A stretch of DNA of 64,000 bases, from positions 124,001 to 188,000 of the forward strand of contig JAFAFW010000075.1 of assembly GCA_023423275.1 (NCBI GenBank). Direction: 5' to 3'. Under the pieces are notes generated by a model. The model worked only from the letters and a program-made list of their open reading frames with translations. It did no database searches and was not told the DNA's origin. Origin of the DNA: Pseudomonadota bacterium. Lineage in GTDB: Bacteria; Pseudomonadota; Alphaproteobacteria; Rhizobiales; Hyphomicrobiaceae. This document shows positions 52,508-59,806 of the stretch, one piece after another. How positions within the stretch are numbered: position 1 is the stretch's first letter; each line of letters begins with the position of its first letter. The position numbers and the translations under genes were made by a program.

Positions 52508-53370
52508 CAGCGCAACCTCGCCCGCTCATATGCCTTGAGAGCTGCGCGGCGTGCCATGACACCCGCAACCTTGATCCGGAATTCCCTGGTGCCTCGCTTG
52601 TCGTCGATCGGCTTGCAGGCCGCACGCACCGCGCCCTCGAATTTCGCCAGCGCGGCGTCATCAAGGCCGGTACCGATCAGGGCCGCTGCCGCCTCGGGAA
52701 CCAGCAACGGCCGAGCAGCCACGGCGCCGAGCCCCACACGGGCGTCCGCGATCTTCCCCTTGGCGTCGAGGGTGAGGTTAACTCCAGCGCCGACAACGGC
52801 GATGTCCATTTCGGTTCGCGGAATAAAGCGCAGATACGCGTCGGACGCACGCTGAGGCCGCGGCGGCAACAGAAACGCAACCACGAACTCGCCCTTCGCA
52901 AGCGAGAGCTTACGCGGAGCCAGAACAACGTCTTCGACCGGGATCTCGCGGCGCCCGCCCGGCCCCGCCACAACCGCCTTCGCACCCGCGGCAATGAGGG
53001 CCGGCACGCTGTCCGCGGCGGGCGACGCGTTACACAGGTTGCCGCCCATGGTTGCGCGGCCCTGAATCTGGGTCGAGCCGATCAGGTTGGCCGCTTCAAT
53101 GACGCCAGGCCACACCATCTTGAGTTCGGGATGTTCCTTGAGCTCTGCGCCCGTCACCGCGGCGCCGACGCGGAAACCGCCGCTCGGCTCGCGCTTGACC
53201 TCGCGCAGTTCACCGATCCCTTTGATGTCGACGACCAAATCAGGGGCGATGAGGTCGGTCTTGAGCTGGACGAGCAAATCCGTCCCGCCGGCCAGCACCC
53301 GGGCTTCGCCCGGTGCTTGTGCCAGAAGGCCGACCGCAGCGTCGAGCGTTTCAGGCGCCTCGTAACGCAT
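52507..53370 (-). CDS. molybdenum hydroxylase FAD-binding subunit
   Basis: A 287-residue FAD subunit of CoxM/XdhB kind. It has AGGTDLLVQLKTDLIAPDLVVDIKGI, the FAD pyrophosphate loop GRATMGGNLCNASPAADSVPALIA and the C-terminal ADARVGLGAVAARPL region. It accepts electrons from the iron-sulfur subunit and passes them on. ATG 53370 starts MRYEAPETLDAAVGLL. No XdhC- or CoxI-type insertion chaperone lies next to the operon. It is divergent from an orphan TRAP receptor across 211 bp. Confidence 0.92.
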   Translation of the reverse strand: MRYEAPETLDAAVGLLAQAPGEARVLAGGTDLLVQLKTDLIAPDLVVDIKGIGELREVKREPSGGFRVGAAVTGAELKEHPELKMVWPGVIEAANLIGSTQIQGRATMGGNLCNASPAADSVPALIAAGAKAVVAGPGGRREIPVEDVVLAPRKLSLAKGEFVVAFLLPPRPQRASDAYLRFIPRTEMDIAVVGAGVNLTLDAKGKIADARVGLGAVAARPLLVPEAAAALIGTGLDDAALAKFEGAVRAACKPIDDKRGTREFRIKVAGVMARRAALKAYERARLR

Positions 53371-53581
53371 GCCGTTCCTCTTGATGGAATTTAGATTTGT
53401 AATAGCCCTAGGAAATCACAGAGCGCGGCTTCCGCCAACACCAGCTCCCGCAGTTGTGAGATCGTTCAACTTAAGGCGTGCCCTCGGCCCGCTTCGCGGT
53501 AACGCAGTTTGGCGCTAGACTGACACCAAAGGTCCACCCATAAGGGCCTTCTATGACGACCGTTCCGGGAGGAGTTCGCGC

Positions 53582-54631
53582 ATGTCCATTTCACGCCGCC
53601 TGTTTGTCACTTCGGCAGCCGCCGGCTTGGCTGCTCCGGCCGTCCTCCGTGTTACCGCTGCAAATGCAGCCGAGGTAACGCTTCGCCTGCACCATTTTCT
53701 CCCGGCCGTATCGAGCGTTCACAAGTTCCTGCTCGCCCCTTGGGCGAAGCGCATCGAAGACGGTACCGGCGGGCGCCTCAAGATCGATATCTATCCCTCC
53801 ATGCAGCTCGGCGGGGCTCCTCCGCAGTTGTATGATCAGGCGAAGGATGGCGTCGCTGACATCATCTGGACGCTGCCCGGCTATACCGCCAGCCGCTTCC
53901 CGACCACCGAGGTGTTCGAGCTGCCGTTCATCGCCGCGCGTGAAGGCATCGTGAACGCGCGTGCCGCCCAGGAATTTGCCGACCAGCACCTCAAGGAGGA
54001 AACCAAGGACGTCAAACTGCTGAGCTTCTGGTGTCACGACCATGGTCTGATCCACGCCAACCGGCAGGTGAAGACCATGGAGGATCTCAAGGGCCTCAAG
54101 CTGCGGTTCCCGACACGCCTTGCTGGTGAAGCACTCAAGCTTCTCGGCGCCAGCCCGATCGGAATGCCCGTTCCGCAGGTGCCGGAAAGCCTCGCGCAGA
54201 AAGTGCTCGACGGCGCGGTGATCCCCTGGGAGGTCGTTCCCGCCGTGAAGGTGCAGGAACTCGTGAAATACCACACCGAGATTCCAGGCTCGCCGACCTT
54301 GTATACGGCCTCGTTCATGCTGGCGATGAACCCTGCCAAGTATCAGAGCTTGCCCGCCGACCTCAGGGCGGTGGTGGACGCAGAGACCGGCATGACGTTC
54401 GCCACGCATGCCGGCAAAATGTGGGATACCGTCGGCGCGGACATCTCAGAGATGGTTCGCAAGCGCGGCAACATCATCACCACTATTGAGCAGTCCGAGA
54501 AGGCGCGATGGATGAAGGCCACCGAGCCGGTTGCTGATGGGTGGATCAAGCAGATGAAGGAGCGCAACCTCGACGGCGGCAAGCTGCTCGAAGCTGCCAA
54601 GGCTGCGCTGGCCAAATATCAGAAGACCTGA
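53582..54631 (+). CDS. orphan TRAP transporter substrate-binding protein DctP
   Basis: A 349-residue periplasmic receptor. MSISRRLFVTSAAAGLAAPAVL has a twin-arginine pattern with an Ala-rich core, cleaved near AANAAE. The body has LHHFLPAVSSVHKFLLAPWAKRIE, PSMQLGGAPPQLYDQAKDG, LKGLKLRFPTRLAGEALK with the conserved ligand Arg, and GAVIPWEVVPAVKVQELV. It should bind a carboxylate in the periplasm. No dctQ or dctM gene follows; the next gene is a DUF1330 protein. ATG 53582 has GGGAGGAG upstream. It is divergent from the molybdenum hydroxylase operon. Confidence 0.88.
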   Translation: MSISRRLFVTSAAAGLAAPAVLRVTAANAAEVTLRLHHFLPAVSSVHKFLLAPWAKRIEDGTGGRLKIDIYPSMQLGGAPPQLYDQAKDGVADIIWTLPGYTASRFPTTEVFELPFIAAREGIVNARAAQEFADQHLKEETKDVKLLSFWCHDHGLIHANRQVKTMEDLKGLKLRFPTRLAGEALKLLGASPIGMPVPQVPESLAQKVLDGAVIPWEVVPAVKVQELVKYHTEIPGSPTLYTASFMLAMNPAKYQSLPADLRAVVDAETGMTFATHAGKMWDTVGADISEMVRKRGNIITTIEQSEKARWMKATEPVADGWIKQMKERNLDGGKLLEAAKAALAKYQKT

Positions 54632-54721
54632 GGATTCCGGAGACAGGCCGGGTGAGGTCGACGGATGTGGTGCGCGACGACCCGCTCGCTGCATCTGCAA
54701 TCGCCCATGAAGGAGAGCGAG

Positions 54722-55015
54722 ATGCCCAAAGGCTACTGGATCGCGCACGTCACGGTGACGAACCCGGAAGGGTACAAGGGCTATATGGCCGCAAATGCCG
54801 AGCCTTTGCAGAAATACGGCGGGCGCTTTCTGGTGCGCGGCGGCCAGGCTGAGATCCGCAGCGGTCCCGAGCGGCAGCGTCACGTCATCATCGAGTTCGA
54901 CAGCTATGCGACCGCAAAGGCCTGCTACGACTCACCCGAATATCAGGCTGCCGCCAAAATCCGCGACGCGAATGGCATCGCGGATGTCGTGATCGTAGAG
55001 GGCTACGACCCATAA
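54722..55015 (+). CDS. DUF1330 domain-containing protein
   Basis: A 97-residue protein of the DUF1330 family (PF07045), a small ferredoxin-like/dimeric alpha-beta-barrel-type domain. It begins MPKGYWIAHVTVTNPEGYKGYM and has LQKYGGRFLVRGGQAEI and RHVIIEFDSYATAKACYDSPEYQAA, close to the family consensus. The function is unknown, with several members near catabolic genes. ATG 54722 has AAGGAG eight bases upstream. It lies about 90 bp behind the orphan TRAP receptor and may be its operon partner. Confidence 0.88.
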   Translation: MPKGYWIAHVTVTNPEGYKGYMAANAEPLQKYGGRFLVRGGQAEIRSGPERQRHVIIEFDSYATAKACYDSPEYQAAAKIRDANGIADVVIVEGYDP

Positions 55016-55076
55016 ACTTCTGCATGAATAGCGGTTTGCTCGCGAATACGGCGCGCCAAATCGCGCCGCTGCGCAC

Positions 55077-55898
55077 CTATTTGATCAGCAGAGTGTCCAG
55101 TCCCCGCACGAGTCCCTTGATTGATCTCACCTCGCGCGCGGCAATCAGAGTGCCCTCGACGAATATCGTATTGTCCTGCTCGTCATGCCGCAGAATGAGC
55201 CTCTCGCCCTCCGCACCGAAGATCACTTCGACCGCCAACGGGCAACCCGGCAACCGCACCGAATGAACATGCGCGCCGCCGACCGAGGCACCGCGCGCGG
55301 CGACCGGCCCAATCAACTGATCGTCCCGCAGATGAACATGAGGTGATCGCACCCGCGCCAGCTCTTCCACGACCTCGCGCGCTGTCCCACTCGGCACGTC
55401 GGGCTTCCGCGCTCCGGCATATTCGATGACTTCCCAGTGCGGCACATAACGCGCGGCGATCTTGGAGAAGTGCAACATCAGCGCCGCCGTCAGCGAGAAG
55501 TTGCCGGTGATGGCGCCGACGCCCGCGCTTCGAGCCGCCGCATCGATCCGTTCGAAGTCATGGTCGAAAAAGCCGGTGGTGCCGATGACCACATGGATGC
55601 CTCGCGCGAACGCAGCATCGATATTTCCATGTACCGCGGCGGGATGCGTGTAATCGATCAAGACGGCGGGCTTGGCATCGAGCGCGGCGTCTATGCTGTC
55701 CGTAGCGATGACACCGCACGGCCGTCCGACGACCACGGAGCCGATATCCTGCCCGGCCGTCTTGCGCGTAACCGCACTCACCAGCCGGAACTCGTCCGGA
55801 CGCTTCAAAACCTCGGCAATCAATTGCTGTCCCACGCCGCCCGAAGCGCCGGCAATACAGACATCAATCGGTCCCGGCGGACCGGCAGAATCAGTCAT
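55077..55898 (-). CDS. dihydrodipicolinate reductase-like protein lacking the catalytic His
   Basis: A 273-residue DapB-family protein. The nucleotide loop is CIAGASGGVGQQL, the inter-domain YTHPAAVHGNI and VIGTTGF are normal, and the C-terminal half has a PSGTA substrate loop. Canonical DapB has E-A-H-H-x-x-K before the D-A-PSGTA loop; here the aligned residues read EYAGARKPDVPSGTA, so both His residues are absent while Lys is kept. In E. coli the first of these His is a catalytic acid and the second contacts substrate. It may be a paralog with another substrate. No other lysine-pathway gene is next to it; folD follows upstream by 31 bp. Confidence 0.75.
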   Translation of the reverse strand: MTDSAGPPGPIDVCIAGASGGVGQQLIAEVLKRPDEFRLVSAVTRKTAGQDIGSVVVGRPCGVIATDSIDAALDAKPAVLIDYTHPAAVHGNIDAAFARGIHVVIGTTGFFDHDFERIDAAARSAGVGAITGNFSLTAALMLHFSKIAARYVPHWEVIEYAGARKPDVPSGTAREVVEELARVRSPHVHLRDDQLIGPVAARGASVGGAHVHSVRLPGCPLAVEVIFGAEGERLILRHDEQDNTIFVEGTLIAAREVRSIKGLVRGLDTLLIK

Positions 55899-55929
55899 CG
55901 CGAACAATCCTTACCTTTCAGCGCAGGCC

Positions 55930-56802
55930 CTACGCTTGCAATTGGCTCCGCGCGGCTGTCACCGTGTTCTGCAACAGGCACGCGATGGTCATCGGACCGA
56001 CGCCACCGGGAACCGGAGTGATCGCCCCAGCGACCTTCACGGCCTCCGCGAACGCGACATCGCCAACCAATTTCCCCTTCCCGCCGGCGCCTTCCACACG
56101 GTTGATCCCGACATCGATGACGATCGCACCGGGCTTGATCCAGTCACCGTGCACCATTTCCGGCCGCCCGACAGCGGCGATCACCAGATCCGCGCGCCGG
56201 ACCACGGATGGCAGGTCCCGCGTGCGGGAATGCGCGATCGTCACGGTGCAATCCTCGCGCAACAGCAACTGCGCCACCGGCTTGCCAACGATGTTGGAGC
56301 GTCCGACAACCACCGCTTCGATACCTTTCAGATCGGCATGAACCGATTTTGCCAGGATAATGCAGCCTGCGGGCGTGCATGGCACCAGCGACCGTTCACC
56401 CGCGGACAACCGGCCGACATTGACCGGATGAAATCCGTCCACATCCTTCGCCGGATCGATAGCCTCGATGACCCTGCGCGCGTCGATCTGCTGGGGGAGC
56501 GGAAGCTGAACCAGAATACCGTGGACGGAACGGTCGCGGTTGAGCGTGGCGATGAGGTCCAGCAGGGCTGCTTCGCTGACGGTATCAGCCAACCGGTGCT
56601 CGAACGATTGCATGCCCGCTTCGACCGTCGCCTTGGCCTTGTTGCGCACATAGACATGACTGGCCGGATCGTCACCGACTATGACCACGGCCAGCCCGGC
56701 AGAGACGCCCGTCTCCCGCTTCAGCCTGCCGACGTCCTCGGCAACGGCGGCGCGCACCTGCGCAGCCATGGCCTTGCCGTCAATGATCCGTGCCTCGGCC
56801 AT
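55930..56802 (-). CDS. folD: methylenetetrahydrofolate dehydrogenase/cyclohydrolase
   Basis: A 290-residue bifunctional enzyme. It has SAGLAVVIVGDDPASHVYVRNKAKA, where Tyr and Lys are catalytic, GILVQLPLP, DVDGFHPVNVGRLS, and the NADP-binding VVVGRSNIVGKPVAQLLL with ATVTIAHSRT-type start. It converts methylene- to formyl-tetrahydrofolate. ATG 56802 is preferred over GTG 56805, as AAGGA lies upstream. It lies 15 bp behind DUF167 and 31 bp before the DapB-like gene; the four genes yggT, DUF167, folD and dapB-like all run leftward. Confidence 0.95.
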   Translation of the reverse strand: MAEARIIDGKAMAAQVRAAVAEDVGRLKRETGVSAGLAVVIVGDDPASHVYVRNKAKATVEAGMQSFEHRLADTVSEAALLDLIATLNRDRSVHGILVQLPLPQQIDARRVIEAIDPAKDVDGFHPVNVGRLSAGERSLVPCTPAGCIILAKSVHADLKGIEAVVVGRSNIVGKPVAQLLLREDCTVTIAHSRTRDLPSVVRRADLVIAAVGRPEMVHGDWIKPGAIVIDVGINRVEGAGGKGKLVGDVAFAEAVKVAGAITPVPGGVGPMTIACLLQNTVTAARSQLQA

Positions 56803-56817
56803 CACATCTGTCCTTCT

Positions 56818-57153
56818 TCATTTGATGTTGGACAATTGCTTCTCGATCAGAGCCTCGAGGTCCCCAGGATCTCCCTGAATTGTCAGGACCTTGATGCGCG
56901 ATTTGGCTCCGGACGTCACGGCCACCGTTGTCTTCGGCACCGATAGCCAGTCGGCAACCAGACGCGCCAACGCTGTGTTTGCTGCTCCGTTCTCGGGCAA
57001 TGCGCGAACGCGCGCTTTCACGGCACGGCCCTCGGCCGTGTCTTCCAGCCCCTCAATAGCGTCCTTTGCTGCACGTGGCGTCAGCCGTGCACGGAGAACA
57101 AGGCCGCGATCCGTCGGCCACCAGACGTCCTGTCTCGTTGGCTGTCCGCTCAA
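56818..57153 (-). CDS. DUF167 (YggU) family protein
   Basis: A 111-residue protein of DUF167 (PF02594), a conserved small family with the pattern LVLRARLTPRAAKDAIEG, KARVRALPENGAANTALARLVADWL and the C-terminal VAVTSGAKSRIKVLTIQG. The frame is open far upstream, but the family starts near residue 12. The TTG at 57153 overlaps the yggT stop as TTGA, which supports it as the coupled start. The function is unknown. The yggT-yggU pair is conserved across proteobacteria. Confidence 0.85.
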   Translation of the reverse strand: MSGQPTRQDVWWPTDRGLVLRARLTPRAAKDAIEGLEDTAEGRAVKARVRALPENGAANTALARLVADWLSVPKTTVAVTSGAKSRIKVLTIQGDPGDLEALIEKQLSNIK

Positions 57154-57449
57154 CTCGACAAAAGTCCACCGATCAACCAGCCGTGGATGACGACGGACCG
57201 GATAAAGAATATCCCCAGCAGGAGGATGACAGGCGACAGATCGAGGCCTCCAAGATCCGGCATGAAGTTGCGGATCGGCCTCAACAGAGGTTCCGTAACG
57301 GCGTTGAGCGCCTGCCAGACGGACCGCACGAACTGGTTGTAAGGATTGATGACGTTGAAGGCGATGAGCCAGGAGAAGATCACGCTGGCGATGACGATCC
57401 ACGTATAGAGGCTGAGCAAGTAGTCGATGAAAAGCAGCAGGGGTATCAT
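57150..57449 (-). CDS. YggT family membrane protein
   Basis: A 99-residue protein with two YggT-type hydrophobic regions: IDYLLSLYTWIVIASVIFSWLIAFNVIN, PYNQFVRSVWQALNAVTEPLLRPIRNFMP and SPVILLLGIFFIRSVVIHGWL. The family has a role in membrane or cell-division physiology, in cyanobacteria and chloroplasts in nucleoid or cytochrome assembly. ATG 57449 has GAGGAG upstream. Its stop overlaps the DUF167 start by four bases. It heads the yggT-yggU-folD-dapB-like group. Confidence 0.88.
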   Translation of the reverse strand: MIPLLLFIDYLLSLYTWIVIASVIFSWLIAFNVINPYNQFVRSVWQALNAVTEPLLRPIRNFMPDLGGLDLSPVILLLGIFFIRSVVIHGWLIGGLLSS

Positions 57450-57655
57450 CGCGCGTTGGTCTCCTCGGCTGGTCGAGAACGTGTAAACGAACCATGGCGC
57501 GCGGGGCAAGGGCGCTCTGACGATGACCGGTCTCGCCCACATCTTCGGCAGCACCCCGGGGCTTGCGGGGTTGACATGCGCAATGGCCACGGTTGACGCG
57601 CCGCGAGGTGTGTGTGCGGCGCACGAGCGTGGCGATCGCGGCGAGCTTGCCTTGC

Positions 57656-57684
57656 TTGACAAGCCAGGGAGGCGGCCCCTAAAT
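57656..57684 (+). promoter_or_regulatory. sigma-70-type promoter of the tRNA-Ala gene
   Basis: TTGACA (57656-57661) and CTAAAT (57679-57684) are separated by exactly 17 bp and lie 33 bp upstream of the mature tRNA 5' end. The first hexamer is a perfect consensus. Confidence 0.75.
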
Positions 57685-57716
57685 GCCCACCGTTTCGCGT
57701 CCCACCGCGACACTTC

Positions 57717-57792
57717 GGGGCCGTAGCTCAGATGGGAGAGCGCTGCAATCGCACTGCAGAGGTCAGGGGTTCGATTCCCCTCGGCTCCACCA
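57717..57792 (+). tRNA. tRNA-Ala(CGC)
   Basis: A 76-base cloverleaf. The acceptor stem is GGGGCCG / CGGCTCC with one G-U pair, the D arm carries TAGCTCAGATGGGAGA, the anticodon stem-loop is CTGCA-ATCGCAC-TGCAG with CGC anticodon, and the T arm is AGGGG-TTCGATT-CCCCT. CCA is encoded at the 3' end. CGC reads GCG alanine codons. It is the insertion point of the integrated element: the integrase gene runs leftward into its T arm. Confidence 0.97.
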
Positions 57793-58914
57793 TGCTTCCG
57801 TGAACCCCTTTGAAACATTGATGTTTTTCGGTGGATTTCCCAAACTTTGGAGACGGGTTTGGGAATCTGTATCCCGCTTTTTCGCGGTCAGACGCTCCAT
57901 TGCCGCCTTTGCCAGCTTCTTTTGCTCGGCTGCCCTGGTGTAGCGCGCGACCTCCTGCAGCGTCGCATGGCCGGTGATCGCCGCGATCTCGTTGGCCGAA
58001 CAGCCAGCCTCCGCCAGCCGGCGGGCCGCCGCTTTCCGCAAACCGTGGGTGACGCAATGCGCCGGCAAGCCTGCGCGTGCAATCTTGTCCGCCATAAAGT
58101 TGCCAAAGCCGTTCGATGTGAACGGCGCGCCGAAGGCCGTTTGCAGGATCGCTGCCCCCTCCAGGTCAACGCCCTGCAGAATCCCGACGAGTTCCGGATG
58201 GATCGGGATCCATAGCTTGACCGCCTGCGTACGCCTTGTTTTGAGCGGGATAACGCCAATGGTTCCGTCCTGCACATCGACTGGTGACATTCTCACCACA
58301 TCAGAGCGGCGCTGTCCGGTATAGAGAAGCAACGCGAACGCCAGCCGTGCGGTCGTGCCGATCGGCCAACGCTTTTCAAATCGCGCGATCTCATCCTCGG
58401 TCCAGGTGTGGAACTCACCACCAACATATTTCCGGATCCGCAGTGTCGGGTCATCCTGACGCCAGCCGCAGTCCATTGCGAAGTGAATGAGGACCTTGAT
58501 CTTCTGCAGCATACTGTTGGCGGCGCCCGGCCTATCGACCCGCTTCGCCATCATGCGCCGGACATGGTCGCGCGTCATCTCGGCGACTTGGCGGTGGCCA
58601 ATACCTTCATCCAACACAAGCTTCTCAATCACAGCCCGATAGGTTTTCTGCGTGGAGGGCGCGAGGCGCAAAAAATCCGAACTCGCAAAGTAGTCCTGAA
58701 CGAGACGATCGAAGGTGCCCGGCGCGCCACGCTGCTTAACTGGATGTTCAACAGCTCTCCCAGCCGCTGCCCGCTCGTACGCGGCAATGAACTGCGGCGT
58801 GCCAGGCATGCCGGGCAAGGCAACACGCTTCCCACGCCCGACCCGATAGTAATAGCGCCAGCGGCCATGTCGGTCCTTGAACCGGTCAATGTACTTCAAT
58901 TTCACGTACGTCAT
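57763..58914 (-). CDS. tyrosine-type site-specific integrase of an integrated element
   Basis: A 383-residue tyrosine recombinase. A SAM-like core-binding domain (about 70-160: TFDRLVQDYFASSDFLRLAPSTQKTYRAVI) precedes the catalytic domain with Arg in LLLYTGQRRSDVVRM (about 225), HGLRKAAARRL (His and Arg), GHATLQEVARYTR (His and the nucleophile Tyr near residue 330). The catalytic set is complete. Its last nine codons and stop lie inside the tRNA-Ala gene, so the reading frame ends in host sequence. It overlaps the next HTH gene by four bases (ATGA), which implies joint control. It should integrate and excise the element at the tRNA 3' end. Confidence 0.93.
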   Translation of the reverse strand: MTYVKLKYIDRFKDRHGRWRYYYRVGRGKRVALPGMPGTPQFIAAYERAAAGRAVEHPVKQRGAPGTFDRLVQDYFASSDFLRLAPSTQKTYRAVIEKLVLDEGIGHRQVAEMTRDHVRRMMAKRVDRPGAANSMLQKIKVLIHFAMDCGWRQDDPTLRIRKYVGGEFHTWTEDEIARFEKRWPIGTTARLAFALLLYTGQRRSDVVRMSPVDVQDGTIGVIPLKTRRTQAVKLWIPIHPELVGILQGVDLEGAAILQTAFGAPFTSNGFGNFMADKIARAGLPAHCVTHGLRKAAARRLAEAGCSANEIAAITGHATLQEVARYTRAAEQKKLAKAAMERLTAKKRDTDSQTRLQSLGNPPKNINVSKGFTEAWWSRGESNP

Positions 58915-59177
58915 TCGAAGTCAGACCAACTGTCGCCGACAACCGAACCTACGACCTGATCGCCGTCACCCTGCCGCGGAAGCCTGAGAAACGCCGCATC
59001 CAACTCGCCGATATCCCAGATCCTGCGGCCTCCGATCACGCGTGGCAGGGGCATTATGCCCTGCCCAACGAGTCGGCGAAAGAAGCTCGGCGAGACCGAC
59101 AAATAAACCGCGGATTCGCTCTCTGAGAGGCCGCGACGGACCGTCAATCTGCTGGCAATCGTGGACTTCGACGGCAC
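58911..59177 (-). CDS. AlpA-like helix-turn-helix protein (putative excisionase/regulator)
   Basis: An 88-residue small DNA-binding protein. The core TVRRGLSESESAVYLSVSPSFFRRLVGQGIMPLPRVIGGRRIWDIGELDAAFLRLP is a MerR/AlpA-type HTH (helix, turn, wing, with the final DxxELDxA pattern). Such proteins act as excisionases or as regulators of integrase genes on integrated elements. GTG 59177 is the start, with GGAAAG upstream. The stop overlaps the integrase start as ATGA, so the integrase is made after it on one message. It is divergent from the frameshifted HTH gene. Confidence 0.82.
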   Translation of the reverse strand: MPSKSTIASRLTVRRGLSESESAVYLSVSPSFFRRLVGQGIMPLPRVIGGRRIWDIGELDAAFLRLPRQGDGDQVVGSVVGDSWSDFE

Positions 59178-59470
59178 TTGTCTTTCCGCATCAGTGAGGC
59201 TGCGAGATCAGCAATAGCATACTCCTCGGATACAATCATTCGACCGAATTTGATGCAGCTAACTTTGCGCATCAATTGCGATACAAAATAGTGAGCACGA
59301 AAGAATTCTCGTTATTTCCTATCGCGCCCTTTTTATCGCCACCGCACCTGCATTCACTGCCGCTTAATTCGACGCATAATCGACGCACGGTATTTTTCTG
59401 CACAGAATTCAAACATCGCAAAGTGTGCCACTTCTTTATGAGTTTCCCAGTCTCACAAAGGAGCTCTTCC
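59178..59470. promoter_or_regulatory. AT-rich divergent control region of the element
   Basis: A 293-bp stretch between two divergent HTH genes, noticeably more AT-rich than the surrounding genome (for example 59270-59330 and 59380-59440). It is the likely location of the promoters for the leftward AlpA-like/integrase message and the rightward HTH gene. I find no clear long dyad; a possible short-word repeat TTGCGCATCAATTGCGATA-like motif occurs at 59262-59282. Confidence 0.5.
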
Positions 59471-59664
59471 ATGGCGCACCGCTCATTCGATCTACCCGAG
59501 ATCCTGACGACACAAGACGTCGCTGCGATCGTAGTCGTCACTCCGAAAACAATTCGGCGTTGGATAAAAGATAAAAACTAAAAGCCATAAAGCTTGGACA
59601 GGTTATCCGCATCACCCGAAAAGATTTTGAAGATTTCCTGAAGCGCCATCGATGTCAGTCATAG
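59471..59664 (+). pseudogene. helix-turn-helix (HTH_17/excisionase-like) gene split by a -1 frameshift
   Basis: ATG 59471 follows AAGGAG at seven bases. Frame 0 encodes MAHRSFDLPEILTTQDVAAI, then a HTH core up to RRWIKDKN, and stops at TAA 59579-59581. The -1 frame continues without a gap as LKAIKLGQVIRITRKDFEDF, then LKRHRCQS, stopping at 59662-59664. Joined, the 64 residues form a normal HTH_17/excisionase domain (helix, TPKTIRRWI recognition helix, KAIKLG wing). The switch lies in T-AAA-AAC (59572-59578), a run of five A, so it is either a frameshift mutation or a ribosomal -1 frameshift site. It is divergent from the integrase cluster. Confidence 0.72.
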
Positions 59665-59806
59665 CCTTGGGAAACCGTGCCCATTAAGCAAGTCCACTTT
59701 GCTGATATAGCGTTTTCCCAATTGTCCGCTCAGGGACGGCGAAACTCTCCCAAGGCATCTTAAGGCACAGGATATCGATCACAATCACCAGAATATGCAG
59801 GGAAAC

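Noticed and set aside
59572..59578. Classical X-XXY-YYZ slippery heptamer at the HTH frame switch
   Set aside because: The sequence is T-AAA-AAC, so the first position does not fit the strict rule; the case for programmed slipping is therefore only moderate.
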